From: AC-32 sp963704005
GTDB taxonomy: Bacteria > Actinomycetota > Thermoleophilia > Gaiellales > Gaiellaceae
NCBI GenBank assembly: GCA_963704005.1
Contig: CAVPGJ010000003.1
Span: 62,001-126,000 of the forward strand
Length of the DNA stretch: 64,000 nucleotides
Direction: 5' to 3'
A program made the translations under genes and the position numbers. Positions within the stretch are counted from its first letter, which is position 1; every line of letters starts with the position of its first letter. Below, one piece after another: positions 7,812 through 15,949 of this stretch. The notes below the pieces were generated by a model, which saw nothing but the letters and a program-made list of their open reading frames with translations, did no database searches and was not told where the DNA came from.

Positions 7812-9830
7812 CTAGGACTTCGCCGCCGCGCGGACGCGGGAGACGCCGAGCTCTCGTTGCAGCTCCCGCGCCCGCTTCGCCACCGCGCGGCGGAGCTCCT
7901 CCGGCTCGAGCACGACGGCTTCGCCGCGGAACGAGAGGATCTCGCCGACCAGCCACTCGGGGCTGCCGACCGGCTTCTCCGCTACCGCCGAGCCGTCGGC
8001 CAGCGGGAGCGCGCCCTTCTCGACCTCCCAGCGCGCGATCTGCTTCGAGTACCAGATCTTCGCCGGCCTCGCGTCGCGGAAGACGTGCGGATCGAAGCCC
8101 TCGCGCGGCTCGAAGTGGGCGCGCTGGATCCGCGCGCTGCGCATCCGGTCGAGCCGGAACGAGCGCTCGCCGTCGCGCGTGCGGTCCCACGTGTGGACGT
8201 ACCAGAACGGCAACCGGCGCTCGAGCGAGTACGGCTCGACCAGGTGTGTCGAGACCTCGTCCTCGCCCTCCTTCAGATAGTCGACCTCGACCAGCCGGCG
8301 CTCGTTTGAGCCGTGGCTGAGGGTCGCGACGAGGTCTTCCTCGGCCCGCCCGACGTTCGGCTCGGGCGTCTGCGCGAGCTCGAACTCGCCGAAGGTCTCC
8401 TCCAGCTTCTTCCGCACGCGCTCGAGCGGCGAGCGTGAATCGGCGGCGATCATCGGACCGACGAACTCGAGCGCGAGCCTGATTGCGCGCGCCTCGAGCG
8501 GCGTCAGGCGCGGCGGCGCGCGGAAGGTGTCGCCGAAGAGCTCCTTGTCCACGCGAACCGTGTCGTCGTGCAGCTCGGCGTACACCGCGTAGCAGCCGCC
8601 GCCGAAGTTGACGAGGTTGAGCAGCGAGAGGTGCTCCTCCAGCTCCTCGGGCGGGATGTGGAAGCGCTCGACGAGGTCGGCGGCCGGGATCTCGGCTTCG
8701 GGCTCGTCGCCGCACTGGTCGAGCAGGTAGGCCAGCAGCGCCTGCAGGACGGCGAAGCGCTCGGGAGCGACCGGTGCGGCGGGCCGTTCGGCGGGCTCTT
8801 CCTCGGCGCCGTCCGACTCGGCCGCCAGACGCCGCGGCGCCTTCTCGTGACGCTCTCGCGCCAGTTTCAGCGCACGCGCGACCTCGCGGCGAAGGTCCTC
8901 GGGCTCGCGCGGGATCGCGCGGCCGTCCTGGCGCAGCACCCACGACGCGAGCAGCGCCAGGCTCGAGTACTCGGTCACGAAGACGCCGTCCTCGACCTTG
9001 CCGCTCGAGCCGTAGGTGCGCTGGACCCACCAGGCCGTGTCGCCGCCGACCTCGATCCGCGCCTCACCGACCGCGTCACCGATCTGCCAGGGCGGCCGGC
9101 CGCGGTACTGGTCGACGTCGAAGTCGGCCGGCAGGCGGAAGTCGCGCTCGCGGCGCGTCGCGAAGCGGATCTCGCCGCGAATCCGCGAGACCCGAAAGGT
9201 GCGCTCGTCCTCGACGTCGAGGTCGTGGCCGACGACGTACCAGGCGCCCGCGTCCTGGAAGAGCGCCAGCGGGTTGACCGTCCGCTCGCGCTCCTCGTCG
9301 CGCGAGATCGACCAGTACGGGAACTTGACCGTGCGCTGCTTGGAGATTGCTGCTTCGAGCTTGCTCAGCCGGCCCTGCATCTCGATCGAGTACTCCGGGT
9401 CGAGCACCTCGACGCGCATCGCGGTCTGGGTCGGCGCCTCCGAGAAGCCGGGCCGGCCGAGCGCGAGGTTCTGCAGCGCGAGCCGGAGCGGCTCGGCGTA
9501 GGCGAACTTGCCCTCGAGCAGGAAGAGCGCCGTCTGCAGCGCCGCGAGCTCCTCCTCGTTGAGCTCGAGCTCCGGGAGGAAGTAGCGCTCGGAGCGCATG
9601 TTGTAGAGCTCCTCGCCGGTGTGCTCGTCGCGCTGAGAGGTCAGCGGGACTCCGAGTGCCTGCAGCTCGGCGCGGTCGGAGTAGAACCGGCGCGCGAAGG
9701 CCTCGTCCGACATCTCCTGGTAACCCTCGACGTTGGACTTGATCTCGCGCGCGGTGACGGGCCGCCGCTCCGCCATCAGGAACGCGACCAGCGAGAGCTG
9801 GCGGATCAGCTTGTCCGTGTCGTGACTCAC
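7812..9830 (-). CDS. pafBC: PafBC-type fused WYL-domain transcriptional regulator
   Basis: A 672-aa protein with two tandem HTH-WYL modules. The first half has an HTH (KLIRQLSLVAFLMAERRPVT) and a WYL domain with VKFPYWSISRDEERERTVNP and GAWYVVGHDLD. The second half starts after an acidic linker (~345-370), with an HTH-like region and a WYL-like core LVEVDYLKEGEDE and PFWYVHTWDRTRDGERSFRL. Actinobacterial PafB and PafC, often fused, form the main recA-independent activator of the mycobacterial-type DNA damage response, and the WYL domains are thought to sense nucleic acid. The length fits a full PafB-PafC fusion. It follows the 149-aa gene with a 28-bp gap on the same strand; no proteasome (Pup) genes are visible. 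Confidence 0.85.
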   Translation of the reverse strand: MSHDTDKLIRQLSLVAFLMAERRPVTAREIKSNVEGYQEMSDEAFARRFYSDRAELQALGVPLTSQRDEHTGEELYNMRSERYFLPELELNEEELAALQTALFLLEGKFAYAEPLRLALQNLALGRPGFSEAPTQTAMRVEVLDPEYSIEMQGRLSKLEAAISKQRTVKFPYWSISRDEERERTVNPLALFQDAGAWYVVGHDLDVEDERTFRVSRIRGEIRFATRRERDFRLPADFDVDQYRGRPPWQIGDAVGEARIEVGGDTAWWVQRTYGSSGKVEDGVFVTEYSSLALLASWVLRQDGRAIPREPEDLRREVARALKLARERHEKAPRRLAAESDGAEEEPAERPAAPVAPERFAVLQALLAYLLDQCGDEPEAEIPAADLVERFHIPPEELEEHLSLLNLVNFGGGCYAVYAELHDDTVRVDKELFGDTFRAPPRLTPLEARAIRLALEFVGPMIAADSRSPLERVRKKLEETFGEFELAQTPEPNVGRAEEDLVATLSHGSNERRLVEVDYLKEGEDEVSTHLVEPYSLERRLPFWYVHTWDRTRDGERSFRLDRMRSARIQRAHFEPREGFDPHVFRDARPAKIWYSKQIARWEVEKGALPLADGSAVAEKPVGSPEWLVGEILSFRGEAVVLEPEELRRAVAKRARELQRELGVSRVRAAAKS

Positions 9831-9858
9831 GCGAAGCGAGCCTATCGCCTAAGGGCAG

Positions 9859-10308
9859 CTAAGCAGCGACGCGAGAGCGCTCGAGGTGCTGGTGCGACGG
9901 GCAGTAGTCGCGGTCGGGCAGCGGCGTGCGCTGGCACGGCTTGCCCTTGCGAGTGGTGGCGCGGCAGCGGGCGACGCCGCCGTCGAAGGCGCCGGCCTCG
10001 ATCTGGCTCTCGATGAACGCGACCGCGGCTGCCACTCCCTCGCGCACCGCCCACGCGACCTGCGCCTGGCAGGTGATCGGGAAGTAGCGGCGGATGTCCT
10101 GGAAGAGCGCGCGATCAGGCTTGGCGAAGTAGAGCGGGTCTTTGGCCAGCCGTTCCATCGTCTGCTCGCAAGCCTCGAGCACCTCGCGGCGGTACTCGAC
10201 CCTGGTCTCACCGTCCACGTACGGGTCGATCAGGTCCTTGATCGACCTGTAAATGGCACGTGAGTACTGATACATGCAGGCCTGGATCTTGAGGGCTCGC
10301 TCGTCCAT
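9859..10308 (-). CDS. Conserved-looking 149-aa protein with C-terminal Cys/His motif
   Basis: The N-terminal ~105 residues are helical (MDERALKIQACMYQYSRAIY, then EYRREVLEACEQTMERLAKD) without a recognised domain. The C-terminus has CRATTRKGKPCQRTPLPDRD followed by YCPSHQ, giving C-x9-C-x9-C-x2-H, a pattern like short zinc-binding or DNA-associated knuckles. AGGAG lies 14-18 nt before the ATG at 10308, and a -35/-10 pair is visible farther upstream. It probably shares a transcript with the downstream PafBC gene, so a link to DNA damage control is possible but only inferred. I do not recognise the family. Confidence 0.7.
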   Translation of the reverse strand: MDERALKIQACMYQYSRAIYRSIKDLIDPYVDGETRVEYRREVLEACEQTMERLAKDPLYFAKPDRALFQDIRRYFPITCQAQVAWAVREGVAAAVAFIESQIEAGAFDGGVARCRATTRKGKPCQRTPLPDRDYCPSHQHLERSRVAA

Positions 10309-10395
10309 CGTTCAGTATCTCCGGCTCCTATTAATCTCCCGCAAAGCTTTGTTAACGGGTGGTTAAACCTGTTCCGTGACTGGGCCTGCGACGCG

Positions 10396-10423
10396 AATAT
10401 AACGAACCTGGCCCGTGTTACAA
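10396..10423 (-). promoter_or_regulatory. Putative sigma-70-type promoter for the 149-aa gene
   Basis: On the minus strand TTGTAA (10418-10423) and TATATT (10396-10401) are separated by 16 bp in an unusually AT-rich gap. Transcription would start near 10389, leaving an ~80-nt leader before ATG 10308. Confidence 0.4.
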
Positions 10424-10460
10424 AGTCCGGCTGCCCCGTTGGCTGCAGGGTAAACGTCTC

Positions 10461-11141
10461 TCAGGGGGTGATTCGCCGGGCGTACGCGCCGCCGTAGCCG
10501 TGCTGGTGGGCGTTGAGGATCGCGCTCTGGGCGGCCACCTCGTTCGAGTAGATGCCGGTGAAGACGACGAGGTAGCCGGGGTGGAGGCTCGAGTACTGCG
10601 ACGAGCTGAGGACGCCGACGCGCTTGAGCCCGCTGCGGATCGCCCGGCGCGCCTCGGCGTAGGCCTGGGGGCGGCCCGTGGCGGCCGGGAGCGAGTCGAG
10701 CACGATCGTCCAACCGCTGCGGCCGGCCGGCCATGCGAGCGGCCGGTTGGGGCGCGGGGGAGGCGGTGGTGGCGGGGGCGGCGGCGGCTGCGCGGTCGTG
10801 GTGGTCGCGGTCGTCGTCGGCGGCTCGGGGACGCTCTGGGTGGTCGGGACGCTGGAGACGGACGAGGTCTGGACGACCGTCTTGCTGCTGGCGTCCGAGC
10901 GGTCCGCGAGCCAGATGGCGGAGGCCGCTCCCGCCGCTCCCGCGATCACGAGCGCGAGTAGCGCCGGCCAGATCCAGTCGCCGGGGTACCAGCCCAGCCG
11001 CCGGCGCCAGCCGATGCCGAGCCGCGTGATCAGCCCGCCGCGGCGCGGGAGCCGCTCGCCGCACTGAAGGCAGTACTCCTGTCCCTCGCTGTAGGGCGTC
11101 CCGCAGCGAGGGCAGCGGGGCTCGGGCTCCGAAGCGGACAC
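10461..11141 (-). CDS. Zinc-ribbon membrane protein with SPOR-like C-terminus
   Basis: A 226-aa single-pass membrane protein. An N-terminal zinc ribbon (CPRCGTPYSEGQEYCLQCGE, residues 9-28) precedes a basic stretch and one membrane helix (~58-78). A Ser/Thr/Pro-rich linker with an 11-proline run leads to a C-terminal domain: GWTIVLDSLP, ARRAIRSGLKRVGVLSSSQY and YLVVFTGIYSNEVAAQSAI. This end has the shape of SPOR peptidoglycan-binding domains, so the protein would link the cytosol to denuded septal glycan. It lies 3 bp downstream of another zinc-ribbon gene and is the last gene of the aldehyde-dehydrogenase operon. Family assignment of the SPOR domain is by pattern only. Confidence 0.7.
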   Translation of the reverse strand: MSASEPEPRCPRCGTPYSEGQEYCLQCGERLPRRGGLITRLGIGWRRRLGWYPGDWIWPALLALVIAGAAGAASAIWLADRSDASSKTVVQTSSVSSVPTTQSVPEPPTTTATTTTAQPPPPPPPPPPPRPNRPLAWPAGRSGWTIVLDSLPAATGRPQAYAEARRAIRSGLKRVGVLSSSQYSSLHPGYLVVFTGIYSNEVAAQSAILNAHQHGYGGAYARRITP

Positions 11142-11144
11142 CGG

Positions 11145-11708
11145 CTACCTCTCCCAGGGGTCGGCTGCGGGCTCGGGCTCCTCAGACGCGGCGACCGCTG
11201 CGACGTCTTCCTCGGCTTCGTCCTCGGCCTCCGGCTCCTCCGGCGAAGCGGCGTGGCCGCAGCTTGCGCAGAACTTGGCGTCGGCCGGGAGCGGGTGGCC
11301 GCAGCTCTCGCAGGCGACGACCGGCTCGGCGCCGACCGGGCGGCCGCAGTTGGCGCAGAAGTGCGAGCCCCACGGCTGCGGCGCGCCGCACTCGCAGGTG
11401 GTCGGAGCGCGCCGAGCGGTCGCGACTGCGGCCAGCATCGAGTCCAGCTCGTGCAGGCGCTCCTCGAGCGCGATGATCTCGCGGCAGCGCTCGATCAGCA
11501 GCTCGTCGCGGAAGGTCGAGTGCCGGTACATCTCGAGCGTGAGCCCGCCGAGGTCGCGGATCCGCTCCTCCCGCGCCTTCAGGATCGCGCGCCGCTCACG
11601 GCGGAGCGCACCCGGCGAGGGCGCTCGCCGAAAGACCGGCGCGGGCTGCTGGGAAGATTCGCTCCGCTGACGGCGAGGGATGCGGTTTAGCAGGGAAAAA
11701 CGCGCCAC
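11145..11708 (-). CDS. Double zinc-ribbon protein with coiled-coil
   Basis: A 187-aa cytoplasmic protein. A basic N-terminus and a helical region (~35-95, RRAILKAREERIRDLGGL, EIIALEERLHELDSML) are followed by two zinc ribbons: CECGAPQPWGSHFCANCG (~109) and CESCGHPLPADAKFCASCGH (~134). The tail is very acidic. Such tandem ribbons commonly mediate protein contacts. It is sandwiched between a small membrane protein and the zinc-ribbon/SPOR protein with gaps of 13 and 3 bp, which suggests that the three products act together at the membrane. Function unknown. Confidence 0.7.
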   Translation of the reverse strand: MARFSLLNRIPRRQRSESSQQPAPVFRRAPSPGALRRERRAILKAREERIRDLGGLTLEMYRHSTFRDELLIERCREIIALEERLHELDSMLAAVATARRAPTTCECGAPQPWGSHFCANCGRPVGAEPVVACESCGHPLPADAKFCASCGHAASPEEPEAEDEAEEDVAAVAASEEPEPAADPWER

Positions 11709-11721
11709 GCGGGGCGCGAGT

Positions 11722-11886
11722 TTACCGGCTGCGCCGGTCTGCAGACTGGCCCGCCCCGCTGCCGAATCCGGACAGCAGCGCGAGGAAGAGCGCCAGGCCC
11801 GCGAGGCCGACGAGGATCCCGACCCAGGGGAACACGAGGCCGAACAGGATCCCGATCACGATGATCGCGAGCGCCAGTCCGATCAT
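11722..11886 (-). CDS. Small hydrophobic membrane protein (54 aa)
   Basis: A 54-codon ORF begins at ATG 11886, 3 bp after the aldehyde dehydrogenase stop, and ends at TAA 11722. It reads MIGLALAIIVIGILFGLVFP, then a short WVG turn and a second glycine/leucine-rich helix, ending in a polar basic tail (SADRRSR). Two membrane helices forming a hairpin are predicted. Its position inside a tight same-strand gene string supports that it is real. Function unknown. Confidence 0.6.
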   Translation of the reverse strand: MIGLALAIIVIGILFGLVFPWVGILVGLAGLALFLALLSGFGSGAGQSADRRSR

Positions 11887-11889
11887 GAG

Positions 11890-13317
11890 CTAGAGCTGGA
11901 GGACAACCAGGCGCTCTTCGGTCAGCTCGTGCACGGCGTACCGGGGGCCTTCGCGCGTGTTGCCCGAGTCCTTGACCCCGCCGTAGGGCATCTGGTCGGT
12001 CCGGAAGGTCGGCGCCTCGTTGACGATCACGCCCCCGAACTCGAGCTCGCGGCCGGCGCGCAGCGCCGTCTGGATCGCGCTCGTGAAGACCCCGGCCTGC
12101 AGCCCGTAGCGCGTGCCGTTCGCGAGCTCGATCGCCTGGTCGAGCGAGTCGACCGGATTGACGGTAACGACCGGGCCGAAGACCTCGTCGCAGCTCACCT
12201 TCAGCTGCGGGGCGGCGTTTGCGATCACGGTCGGGCCGATCAGCCCGTCGCGCTCCTCGCCGCCGGTGAGGATCTCCGCGCCGGCGGAACGGGCTTCCTC
12301 GATCCACTCGAGGATCCGCTCCTTCGCGCCCTGATCGATCACCGGGCCGACGTCGGTCTCCTCGTCGGCCGGGTCGCCGACGACGAGCGCCTCCACGCGC
12401 GGCAGGAACCGCTCGAGGAAGCCGTCGTAGGCCGGTCGCTCGACGTAGATCCGCTGCACCGAGATGCAGCTCTGGCCGGCGAAGGCGAACGCGTTGGCCG
12501 CCATCGCCGTCGCGGCCGCGTCGAGGTCGGCGTCGGCGGCGATGATCACCGGCGTCGCGTTGCCGAGCTCGAGGTTGACCTTCTTCTTGGGCGCACGCTC
12601 CTTCAGCTTCCAGCCGACGCCTCCGGAGCCGGTGAAGGTGATCGCCCGCACGCGCTCGTCCTCGACCAGGACGTCGCCGATCTCGGCCGAGGGCCCGGCG
12701 AGGACGCTGAGCCAGCCCGGCGGCAGGCCCGCCTCCTCCTCCAGCTCGGCGAGGATGAGGGCCGAGAGCGGCGTCTGGCTCGCAGGCTTGAGGACGACCG
12801 CGCAGCCGGCGGCGAGCGCAGGTGCGAGCTTGTGGGCGACCAGGTTGAGCGGGAAGTTGAACGGCGAGATCGCGCCGACGATCCCGATCGGCTGCCGCAG
12901 CGTGAACGCGAGCTTCCCCTCGCCGGCCTGGGCTGCGTCCATCGGCACCATCTCGCCGGCCAGCTTGCGCGCCTCGACTGCGGCGAAGGTGTAGGTCGAC
13001 ATCGCGCGGGAGGTCTCGACCCGCGCGGCCTTGAGAGGCTTGCCGGCCTCGTCGGAGATCTGCCTTGCGATCTCGTCGTGCCGTCGCGCGATCCCGGCCA
13101 CGACGCGAACGAGGATCTCGGCCCGCCTGTGCGCCGGCAGCGGCTCGCGCATCGCCTGCTCGGCGGCGTCGATCGCGCGCTTCGTCTCGTCCGCGCCGGC
13201 CTTGGCGACTCGGCCGACGACCTCGCCGGAGTAGGGCGAGCGCACCTCGAGCCATTCGCCCGTCTCGACCCACTCGCCGGCAACGAACGCCTTGCGCTCC
13301 ACGACGGTTGTGGCCAT
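11890..13317 (-). CDS. NAD(P)-dependent aldehyde dehydrogenase
   Basis: A 475-aa ALDH-superfamily enzyme oxidising an aldehyde to the acid. Visible are GAISPFNFPLNLVAHKLAPA with the catalytic Asn (~150), VVLKPAS, the cofactor loop ITFTGSGGVG (~225), the general-base Glu in NLELGNATP (~250) and the nucleophile Cys in FAGQSCISVQRIYV (~283). The EVFGPV motif lies at ~380. ELGN in place of the common ELGG resembles the lactaldehyde/phosphonoacetaldehyde branch, so the substrate is open. It is the first gene of an operon with the small membrane and zinc-ribbon proteins and is divergent from the cyclase gene (26-bp gap). Confidence 0.9.
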   Translation of the reverse strand: MATTVVERKAFVAGEWVETGEWLEVRSPYSGEVVGRVAKAGADETKRAIDAAEQAMREPLPAHRRAEILVRVVAGIARRHDEIARQISDEAGKPLKAARVETSRAMSTYTFAAVEARKLAGEMVPMDAAQAGEGKLAFTLRQPIGIVGAISPFNFPLNLVAHKLAPALAAGCAVVLKPASQTPLSALILAELEEEAGLPPGWLSVLAGPSAEIGDVLVEDERVRAITFTGSGGVGWKLKERAPKKKVNLELGNATPVIIAADADLDAAATAMAANAFAFAGQSCISVQRIYVERPAYDGFLERFLPRVEALVVGDPADEETDVGPVIDQGAKERILEWIEEARSAGAEILTGGEERDGLIGPTVIANAAPQLKVSCDEVFGPVVTVNPVDSLDQAIELANGTRYGLQAGVFTSAIQTALRAGRELEFGGVIVNEAPTFRTDQMPYGGVKDSGNTREGPRYAVHELTEERLVVLQL

Positions 13318-13343
13318 GCCGCAAGTCTAGGAGACTCGTACAC

Positions 13344-14651
13344 ATGGCCCTCGACATCCGCTACGCCCGGAGCGGCGGCGTCGCGATCGCGTACCAGCTC
13401 GTCGGGGAAGGCGAGACCGACCTGCTCTTCGTTCCCGGCTGGGTCTCCAACCTTGTCTACAGCTGGGAGATCCCGCAACTGCGGAAGTTCTACGAGCGGC
13501 TGGCGGAGTCGTTCAGGCTGATCCTGTTCGACAAGCGGGGCACGGGCCTGTCCGATCTCGGTGGCCACTTCCCTGCCCTCGAAACCCGCATGGACGACGT
13601 GCGCGCCGTCCTGGAGGCCGTCGGCTCGTCTCGGGCCGTCCTGCTGGCGGCGCAGGACGGCTGCTCCATGGCCGCGCTGTACGCGGCGACGTACCCGGAA
13701 CGGACGCAGGCCCTCATCCTCTTCCACCCGGTAGCCCACAACCCGGATGCGCAGAGCGAGGACGTCCGTGCCGAGCTGGCAGAGCTTCGCGAGTTGTGGG
13801 GGACGCAGGAGTACTGTGACAGGCTGCTCGCCGAGGGCGCCCCGTCGCTCGCGCAAGATGCCGAGCAGCGGACGCTGTTCGCAAACCGGTTGCGGGTCGG
13901 CGCGAGCCCGGCCGTGGCGTACGCGCTCAACCGCGCGTTTTTCGAGACCGATCTGCGCGAGGTGTTGCCGTCCGTTCGGGTGCCGACGGTCGTTCTCTAC
14001 CGGCCGGGCTACTTCGAGCCCCATGCGCTGGATGTGGCCGGGCGGATAGAGGGCGCCAGGGCACTCCGGATCTCCGGAGACGAGATGTTCTACATGGAGA
14101 CCTCACCGGAGGTTCCGGAAGAGATCGCGCGGTTCGTGAGCGGCGAAGCTCCCCCGGAGGTTCCTGAGAGCGTTCTCGCCACGGTGCTCTTCACCGACAT
14201 CGTCGGGTCGACGGAGCGGGCGGCGGAGCTCGGCGACCGCAGCTGGCGCGAGCTGCTCGAGCGGCACCACTCGTTCGTTCGGCGCGAGCTCGCACGCTAT
14301 CGCGGTGAGGAGAAGGACACGGCCGGCGACGGGTTCTTCGCCACGTTCGACGGGCCGGCGCGAGCCATTCGCTGCGCCCAGGCTGTTGTCGACGGCGTTC
14401 GCGAGCTCGGGCTCGAGGTTCGGGCGGGCGTGCATACGGGTGAATGCGAGGTGCACGAAGGCAAGGTGGCCGGCCTCGCCGTCGTGATCGGCTCCCGGGT
14501 CGCCGCCGAGGCGGAGGGCGGGCAGGTGCTCGTCTCGCAGACCGTGAAGGACCTCGTGGCAGGCGCAGGGGTCCAGTTCGAGGAGCGCGGCGAGCACGCG
14601 CTGAAGGGCGTTCCGGGCGAATGGCGTTTGTACGCTGTCGTCGATGCCTGA
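13344..14651 (+). CDS. Class III adenylate cyclase with N-terminal alpha/beta-hydrolase-like domain
   Basis: A 435-aa soluble protein. Residues ~1-265 are an alpha/beta-hydrolase fold (YARSGGVAIAYQLVGEG, VPGWVSNLVYSWE, FDKRGTGLSD). Where related proteins have a G-x-S-x-G nucleophile elbow, this one reads AAQDGCSMAALYAATYPERT, so the Ser is replaced by Gln and the domain is probably a ligand sensor rather than an enzyme. Residues ~275-435 form the cyclase homology domain with both metal Asp (LFTDIVGST and DTAGDGFFATFDGP) and substrate-region VVIGSRVAAEAEGGQVLVS. Product is inferred to be cAMP. ATG 13344 follows AGGAG at 13329. Its stop overlaps the thiolase start by 8 nt, implying co-expression. 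Confidence 0.88.
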   Translation: MALDIRYARSGGVAIAYQLVGEGETDLLFVPGWVSNLVYSWEIPQLRKFYERLAESFRLILFDKRGTGLSDLGGHFPALETRMDDVRAVLEAVGSSRAVLLAAQDGCSMAALYAATYPERTQALILFHPVAHNPDAQSEDVRAELAELRELWGTQEYCDRLLAEGAPSLAQDAEQRTLFANRLRVGASPAVAYALNRAFFETDLREVLPSVRVPTVVLYRPGYFEPHALDVAGRIEGARALRISGDEMFYMETSPEVPEEIARFVSGEAPPEVPESVLATVLFTDIVGSTERAAELGDRSWRELLERHHSFVRRELARYRGEEKDTAGDGFFATFDGPARAIRCAQAVVDGVRELGLEVRAGVHTGECEVHEGKVAGLAVVIGSRVAAEAEGGQVLVSQTVKDLVAGAGVQFEERGEHALKGVPGEWRLYAVVDA

Positions 14652-15789
14652 AGCACTGATCGTCGACGCGGTTCGCTCGCCGATCGGCAGGCGGAACGGG
14701 TCACTGTCGAAGATCCGCGCGGACCAGCTCGCCGGGCACGTGCTGAACGCGCTCGTCGAGCGGAACGAGCTCGGTCCGGCCGAGGTCGAGGACGTGCAGA
14801 TGGGCTGCGTCTCGCAGGTCGGCGAGCAGGGCTGGAACATCGGGCGGATGGCGCCGCTGGTGGCGGGCTGGCCGGAATCGGTGCCGGGGACCACGGTCGA
14901 CCGGCAGTGCGGCTCGTCGATGCAGTGCAACTTCAATGCCGCCGCCGCGATCTGGTCGGGCCAGCTCGACCTGGTCGTCTCGGCCGGGGTCGAGTCGATG
15001 TCGCGCGTGCCGATGGGCTCGAGCGGCGGCGACCTCGCCGAGAAGCTGCTCGAGCGCTTCGAGATCGTTCCGCAGGGGATCTCGGCCGAGCTGATTGCGG
15101 ACGAGTGGGGCTTCTCGCGCGAGGAGCTCGACGCGTACTCGCTGGAGTCGCACCGGCGGGCGCTGGCCGCCGCGGAGGAGGGGCGCTTCGCCGGGGAGAT
15201 CGTGCCGATCGAGGTCTCGAATCCGCATGTGGGCACGCTGTTCGCGGTCGACGAGACGCCGCGGGCCGACACCTCCGCGGAGGCGCTGGCCGCGCTGCCG
15301 CCGGCGTTCGTGCCCGAGGGGAAGGTGACGGCGGGCAACTCGAGCCAGATCTGCGACGGGGCCGCGGCCGTGCTGGTCGCGAGCGGGGCCGCCTGCTCGC
15401 GGCTCGGGCTCGAGCCGCGGGCGCGCTTCGCGTCGTTCGGGCTGGCCGGCGTCGACCCGCGGCTGATGCTGCACGGGAACCCGCAGGCGTCGGAGCGCGC
15501 GCTCGCGCGGGCAGGGCTCGGCTGGGACGACGTCGCGGTCGTCGAGGTCAACGAGGCCTTCGCATCGGTGGCGCTGCAGTTCCTCCGCGACGCAGGGCTT
15601 CAGGAACGGGTCGCAGACGTGAACCCGAACGGGGGCGGGATCTCGCTCGGGCACCCACTCGGCGCGACGGGCGCGCGGATCACGGCGACGCTGCTGAACG
15701 AGCTCGAGCGTCGCGAGGCGCGCTACGGCCTGGCCACGATGTGCATCGGCTTCGGCCAGGCGATCGCCGCCGTGATCGAGCGGCTGTAG
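14644..15789 (+). CDS. Acetyl-CoA acetyltransferase (thiolase)
   Basis: A 381-aa thiolase. The acylated Cys lies in VDRQCGSSMQCNFNAAA (~91), the His in NPNGGGISLGHPLGATGARI (~337), and the second Cys in TMCIGFGQAIAAVIERL at the C-terminus; VVEVNEAFASVAL (~300) is also typical. It condenses or cleaves acyl-CoA units. The neighbouring 3-hydroxyacyl-CoA dehydrogenase suggests beta-oxidation or acetoacetyl-CoA/butanoyl metabolism. ATG 14644 overlaps the cyclase end, so translation is probably coupled. Length is typical of the family (~390). Confidence 0.92.
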   Translation: MPEALIVDAVRSPIGRRNGSLSKIRADQLAGHVLNALVERNELGPAEVEDVQMGCVSQVGEQGWNIGRMAPLVAGWPESVPGTTVDRQCGSSMQCNFNAAAAIWSGQLDLVVSAGVESMSRVPMGSSGGDLAEKLLERFEIVPQGISAELIADEWGFSREELDAYSLESHRRALAAAEEGRFAGEIVPIEVSNPHVGTLFAVDETPRADTSAEALAALPPAFVPEGKVTAGNSSQICDGAAAVLVASGAACSRLGLEPRARFASFGLAGVDPRLMLHGNPQASERALARAGLGWDDVAVVEVNEAFASVALQFLRDAGLQERVADVNPNGGGISLGHPLGATGARITATLLNELERREARYGLATMCIGFGQAIAAVIERL

Positions 15790-15884
15790 GCGCGCGCGAA
15801 AGAGTCACGCTCTCGGCGCCGCCCGGGCACAGACGCGTCACACGGCCTCGGGTAGCGTCACCCACGAGGGTGGCGGGCAGTCTT

Positions 15885-15901
15885 CCCCACCCTGGGTGGG
15901 G
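15885..15901. promoter_or_regulatory. Perfect inverted repeat (8-bp arms)
   Basis: CCCCACCC at 15885-15892 and GGGTGGGG at 15894-15901 are exact complements around one T. No T-run follows, so it is more like an operator than an intrinsic terminator. It lies in the 160-bp gap between the thiolase and 3-hydroxyacyl-CoA dehydrogenase genes. Confidence 0.4.
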
Positions 15902-15912
15902 GAATTGGGTTC

Positions 15913-15930
15913 TCACGCGCGCGCGCGTGA
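15913..15930. promoter_or_regulatory. 18-bp perfect palindrome TCACGCGCGCGCGCGTGA
   Basis: The alternating CG core flanked by TCA/TGA is fully self-complementary and sits 20 bp before the GTG at 15950. The position fits an operator over the start region of the dehydrogenase gene, for example for a fatty-acid or CoA-responsive repressor; the identity is unknown. Confidence 0.4.
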
Positions 15931-15949
15931 ACCTCTAGGATCGCGCGCC

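Noticed and set aside
11680..13521. A 613-codon plus-strand ORF opposite the aldehyde dehydrogenase
   Set aside because: It is rich in Arg, Asp and Glu with no domain, and mirrors a perfectly conserved enzyme on the other strand; GC-rich DNA gives long antisense frames.
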